Source: Gammaproteobacteria bacterium
GTDB taxonomy: Bacteria > Pseudomonadota > Gammaproteobacteria > Steroidobacterales > Steroidobacteraceae
DNA: 5,344 bases
Reading direction: 5' to 3'
Assembly: GCA_003162555.1 (NCBI GenBank)
Contig: PMNQ01000137.1
Coordinates: forward strand, 24,335 to 29,678
Both the position numbers and the translations under genes were made by a program. The notes beneath the pieces are model-generated. The model worked only from the letters and a program-made list of their open reading frames with translations, had not been told where the DNA came from and did not search any database. Shown one piece after another: positions 4,001 to 5,344 of the stretch; position 1 is the stretch's first letter, and every line of letters starts with the position of its first letter.

Positions 4001-5076
4001 CCGCCTTCGACCGGCAACCCTTGCGCATGCCAGCGCAGCATCCCGCCCGCCAGGTTCGCAACCCTGGCGAAGCCGGCACGCTGCAGCAGCGTGGTCGCCT
4101 GCGCGGAGCGTCCGCCGGCGCGACACACGGTAACGATCGGGCGCTCGCGGTCGAGCGCTCCGGCATTTGCCGCCAGCGTCCCGAGCGGCAGGAGCCGCGC
4201 GCCCGCGATATGCCCGAGCGCATCGTCGAACTCAGCGCTCTCGCGCACATCCACCAGTTGCAGCTGCGACAGATGCTCGGCGACCCACTCAGGCGGCACT
4301 TCCCAGAAACCGGCGAAGGTGAAGCACAGCGGGGCCCAGTCCTGCGCCGCTCCGCCGTCGCCGCTGCCACCGTCGCCCTGCTGCGTGTACCCGCACTGCT
4401 GGTTCGCCGGGACGGCGACCTCGAGCTGCCTGGGGTGCGGCAGCCCGAGGTTGGCCATGTAGCCGACGAAATCGCCTTCACTCAGCGCACCGCCGAGCCG
4501 CGGGTTGAAGGCGCGCTCTTCGGCGACCGAAGTGACGGTGTTGCCGCGGTAGTCATGGCCGGGGTACAGCAGGCAGGCCTCCGGCAGTGCGAAGATCTGT
4601 CCATGGATCGAGCGGTACATGGCGCGCGCGTCGCCGCCCTGGAAATCGGTCCGGCCGCAGCCGCGCACCAGCAGGCAATCGCCGGTGAAGGCGCAGGACA
4701 GATCGTCCAGCACCAGCGTGATGCAGCCGGCGGTATGACCGGGCGTCTCGCGAACTTCAAGTGCGCGGGCGCCAAAGACAATCGCTTCCCCGTGTGCGGC
4801 CAGACGATCAGCCTTCGAAGCGCCGGTGTGCGCGCCGACGATGATCTCGCTGCCGTGCATCCGCTTGAGGCGCCAGGCCGCGGTGATGTGATCAGCGTGC
4901 ACGTGCGTGTCGATGGTGGCGCGCAGCCGCAGGCCGAATTCGCGCAGCAAGGCGCTGTCGCGCTGCGCCTGTTCGAATACGGGATCTATCAGCAGTGCTT
5001 CCCGCGCCGCAACGTCGGCTACGAGATAGGTATAGGTCGACGAAACGGGATCGAACAGTTGCCGGAAGAGCAGCAT
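3991..5076 (-). CDS. Persulfide dioxygenase-rhodanese fusion (ETHE1-like)
   Basis: The 361-aa protein joins two sulfur-metabolism enzymes. The N-terminal metallo-beta-lactamase-fold domain (about 1-228) is ETHE1-like: FDPVSSTYTYLV (8-19), THVHADHITAAWRLK (57-71), TPGHTAGC (111-118), FTGDCLL (130-136) and YPGHDY (171-176). H58, H114 and D133 match the mononuclear iron ligands of ETHE1 persulfide dioxygenases, which oxidise glutathione persulfide to sulfite. A Gly/Gln-rich linker (about 228-245) leads to a C-terminal rhodanese domain (about 258-361) with VDVRESAEF (275-283) and active-site loop CRAGGRSA, with Cys318 as the sulfur carrier. Similar fusions are described as PRF in Burkholderia. 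No signal peptide is seen, so it should be cytoplasmic. The start MLLFRQLFDP fits the family but has no Shine-Dalgarno and lies 3 nt after the tRNA-Gln CCA end. A role in sulfide detoxification is inferred from family. Confidence 0.93.
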   Translation of the reverse strand: MLLFRQLFDPVSSTYTYLVADVAAREALLIDPVFEQAQRDSALLREFGLRLRATIDTHVHADHITAAWRLKRMHGSEIIVGAHTGASKADRLAAHGEAIVFGARALEVRETPGHTAGCITLVLDDLSCAFTGDCLLVRGCGRTDFQGGDARAMYRSIHGQIFALPEACLLYPGHDYRGNTVTSVAEERAFNPRLGGALSEGDFVGYMANLGLPHPRQLEVAVPANQQCGYTQQGDGGSGDGGAAQDWAPLCFTFAGFWEVPPEWVAEHLSQLQLVDVRESAEFDDALGHIAGARLLPLGTLAANAGALDRERPIVTVCRAGGRSAQATTLLQRAGFARVANLAGGMLRWHAQGLPVEGGLG

Positions 5077-5079
5077 GGA

Positions 5080-5153
5080 TGGCTGGGGGACTAGGATTCG
5101 AACCTAGGTTAGCGGAGTCAGAGTCCGCGGTCCTACCACTAGACGATCCCCCA
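5080..5153 (-). tRNA. tRNA-Gln(CTG)
   Basis: The 74 nt fold as a complete cloverleaf. The acceptor stem TGGGGGA/TCCCCCA pairs fully, the D-stem is GTCT/GGAC, the anticodon stem GCGGA/TCCGC holds loop CTCTGAC with anticodon CTG at 5121-5119, and the T-arm is CTAGG-TTCGAAT-CCTAG. The CCA end is encoded (5082-5080). The U1-A72 pair and discriminator G73 are glutamine identity features. It lies 26 nt downstream of rpsI and 3 nt upstream of the persulfide dioxygenase start, all on one strand, so it is probably cut out of a longer transcript. No own promoter is evident. Confidence 0.97.
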
Positions 5154-5158
5154 CCCGT

Positions 5159-5175
5159 GCGGCGCCCTGCGCCGC
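5159..5175 (-). other. Hairpin between rpsI and tRNA-Gln
   Basis: A perfect 7-bp GC-only stem, GCGGCGC/GCGCCGC, encloses a 3-nt loop. On the minus strand it begins 4 nt after the rpsI stop and ends 5 nt before the tRNA 5' end. The T-run (TTTT) precedes the hairpin and none follows, so it does not look like a terminator. It may instead cap the rpsI mRNA 3' end after RNase P cleavage. Confidence 0.5.
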
Positions 5176-5179
5176 AAAA

Positions 5180-5344
5180 TCAACGCTTCGAGTACTGCGG
5201 ACCGCGGCGGGCCTTGCGGCGCCCGACCTTCTTGCGCTCGACCTCGCGTGCATCGCGGGTGACGAAGCCGGATTGGCGGAGCGGCCCGCGCAGCGTCGCA
5301 TCATATTCCATCAGTGCGCGCGCGATGCCGTGGCGGATGGCGCC
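5180..5344 (-). CDS. rpsI: 30S ribosomal protein S9, C-terminal part (5' end outside window)
   Basis: The last 54 residues of uS9 are present. They read [15 protein letters not shown], then [22 protein letters not shown], then a basic tail ending PQYSKR. The [15 protein letters not shown] segment and the SKR end, which reaches toward the P-site tRNA in the 30S subunit, are hallmarks of S9. The frame is open to the window edge and ends in TGA at 5182-5180. S9 is about 130 residues, so roughly 40% is visible. It is normally co-transcribed behind rplM, which would lie to the right. Confidence 0.97.
   Translation of the reverse strand, partial: GAIRHGIARALMEYDATLRGPLRQSGFVTRDAREVERKKVGRRKARRGPQYSKR

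Noticed and set aside
4021..5094. A 357-codon plus-strand frame opposite the persulfide dioxygenase gene
   Set aside because: The opposite strand encodes intact metal and Cys active-site motifs; this frame has none and runs into the tRNA.
5294..5330. TATGAT-like -10 inside rpsI as a promoter for tRNA-Gln
   Set aside because: The bases encode the conserved Tyr-Asp of S9 and no -35-like hexamer lies at a suitable distance.
1..5344. Mobile element, CRISPR array or defence island
   Set aside because: No terminal inverted repeats, transposase, integrase or spaced direct repeats are visible. The tRNA shows no duplicated 3' end that would mark an integration site within the window.

Overview
This window looks like core chromosome from a GC-rich gammaproteobacterium, not an accessory island. 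The gene order supports this: a divergent ygfB/pepP arm faces a coiled-coil gene, zapA, 6S RNA and ygfA, and that block is typical of Gammaproteobacteria. The proteins read like those of lineages such as Xanthomonadales, Steroidobacterales or Nevskiales, but I cannot name a genus from sequence alone. I see no insertion sequence, CRISPR array, phage gene or compositional break.

Left arm (1-1125, minus strand): ygfB (UPF0149) is followed after 19 nt by pepP (Xaa-Pro aminopeptidase P), which runs off the left edge. Centre (1225-3106, plus strand): a 77-aa coiled-coil protein (TIGR02449 type) overlaps zapA by 4 nt, then come 6S RNA, ygfA (5-formyltetrahydrofolate cyclo-ligase) and an EVE-domain protein, closed by a good intrinsic terminator. 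The two arms diverge from a 99-bp gap. In that gap a perfectly palindromic -10 element could serve both directions, and the predicted plus-strand start falls on the A of the start codon.

Middle (3056-3315): this 260-nt gap is not empty. It holds a perfect TGTGA-N6-TCACA CRP-type site, the upstream terminator, a sigma70-like promoter whose -35 lies in the terminator's T-tract, a strong ribosome-binding site, a 16-codon cistron encoding only Met, Lys and Ala, and a 10-bp GNRA-capped hairpin. This compact unit is the most likely undescribed element here.

Right side: rpiA (ribose-5-phosphate isomerase A, plus) converges with a minus-strand cluster of rpsI (3' end only), tRNA-Gln(CTG) and a persulfide dioxygenase-rhodanese fusion. 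The encoded CCA end of the tRNA is 3 nt before the start codon of the fusion gene, so tRNA maturation would leave an essentially leaderless mRNA.

Functionally the window combines cell division (zapA and its probable coiled-coil partner), global transcription control (6S), folate and pentose-phosphate metabolism (ygfA, rpiA), translation (rpsI, tRNA-Gln) and sulfide/persulfide detoxification. All calls come from reading the sequence; no database search was run.
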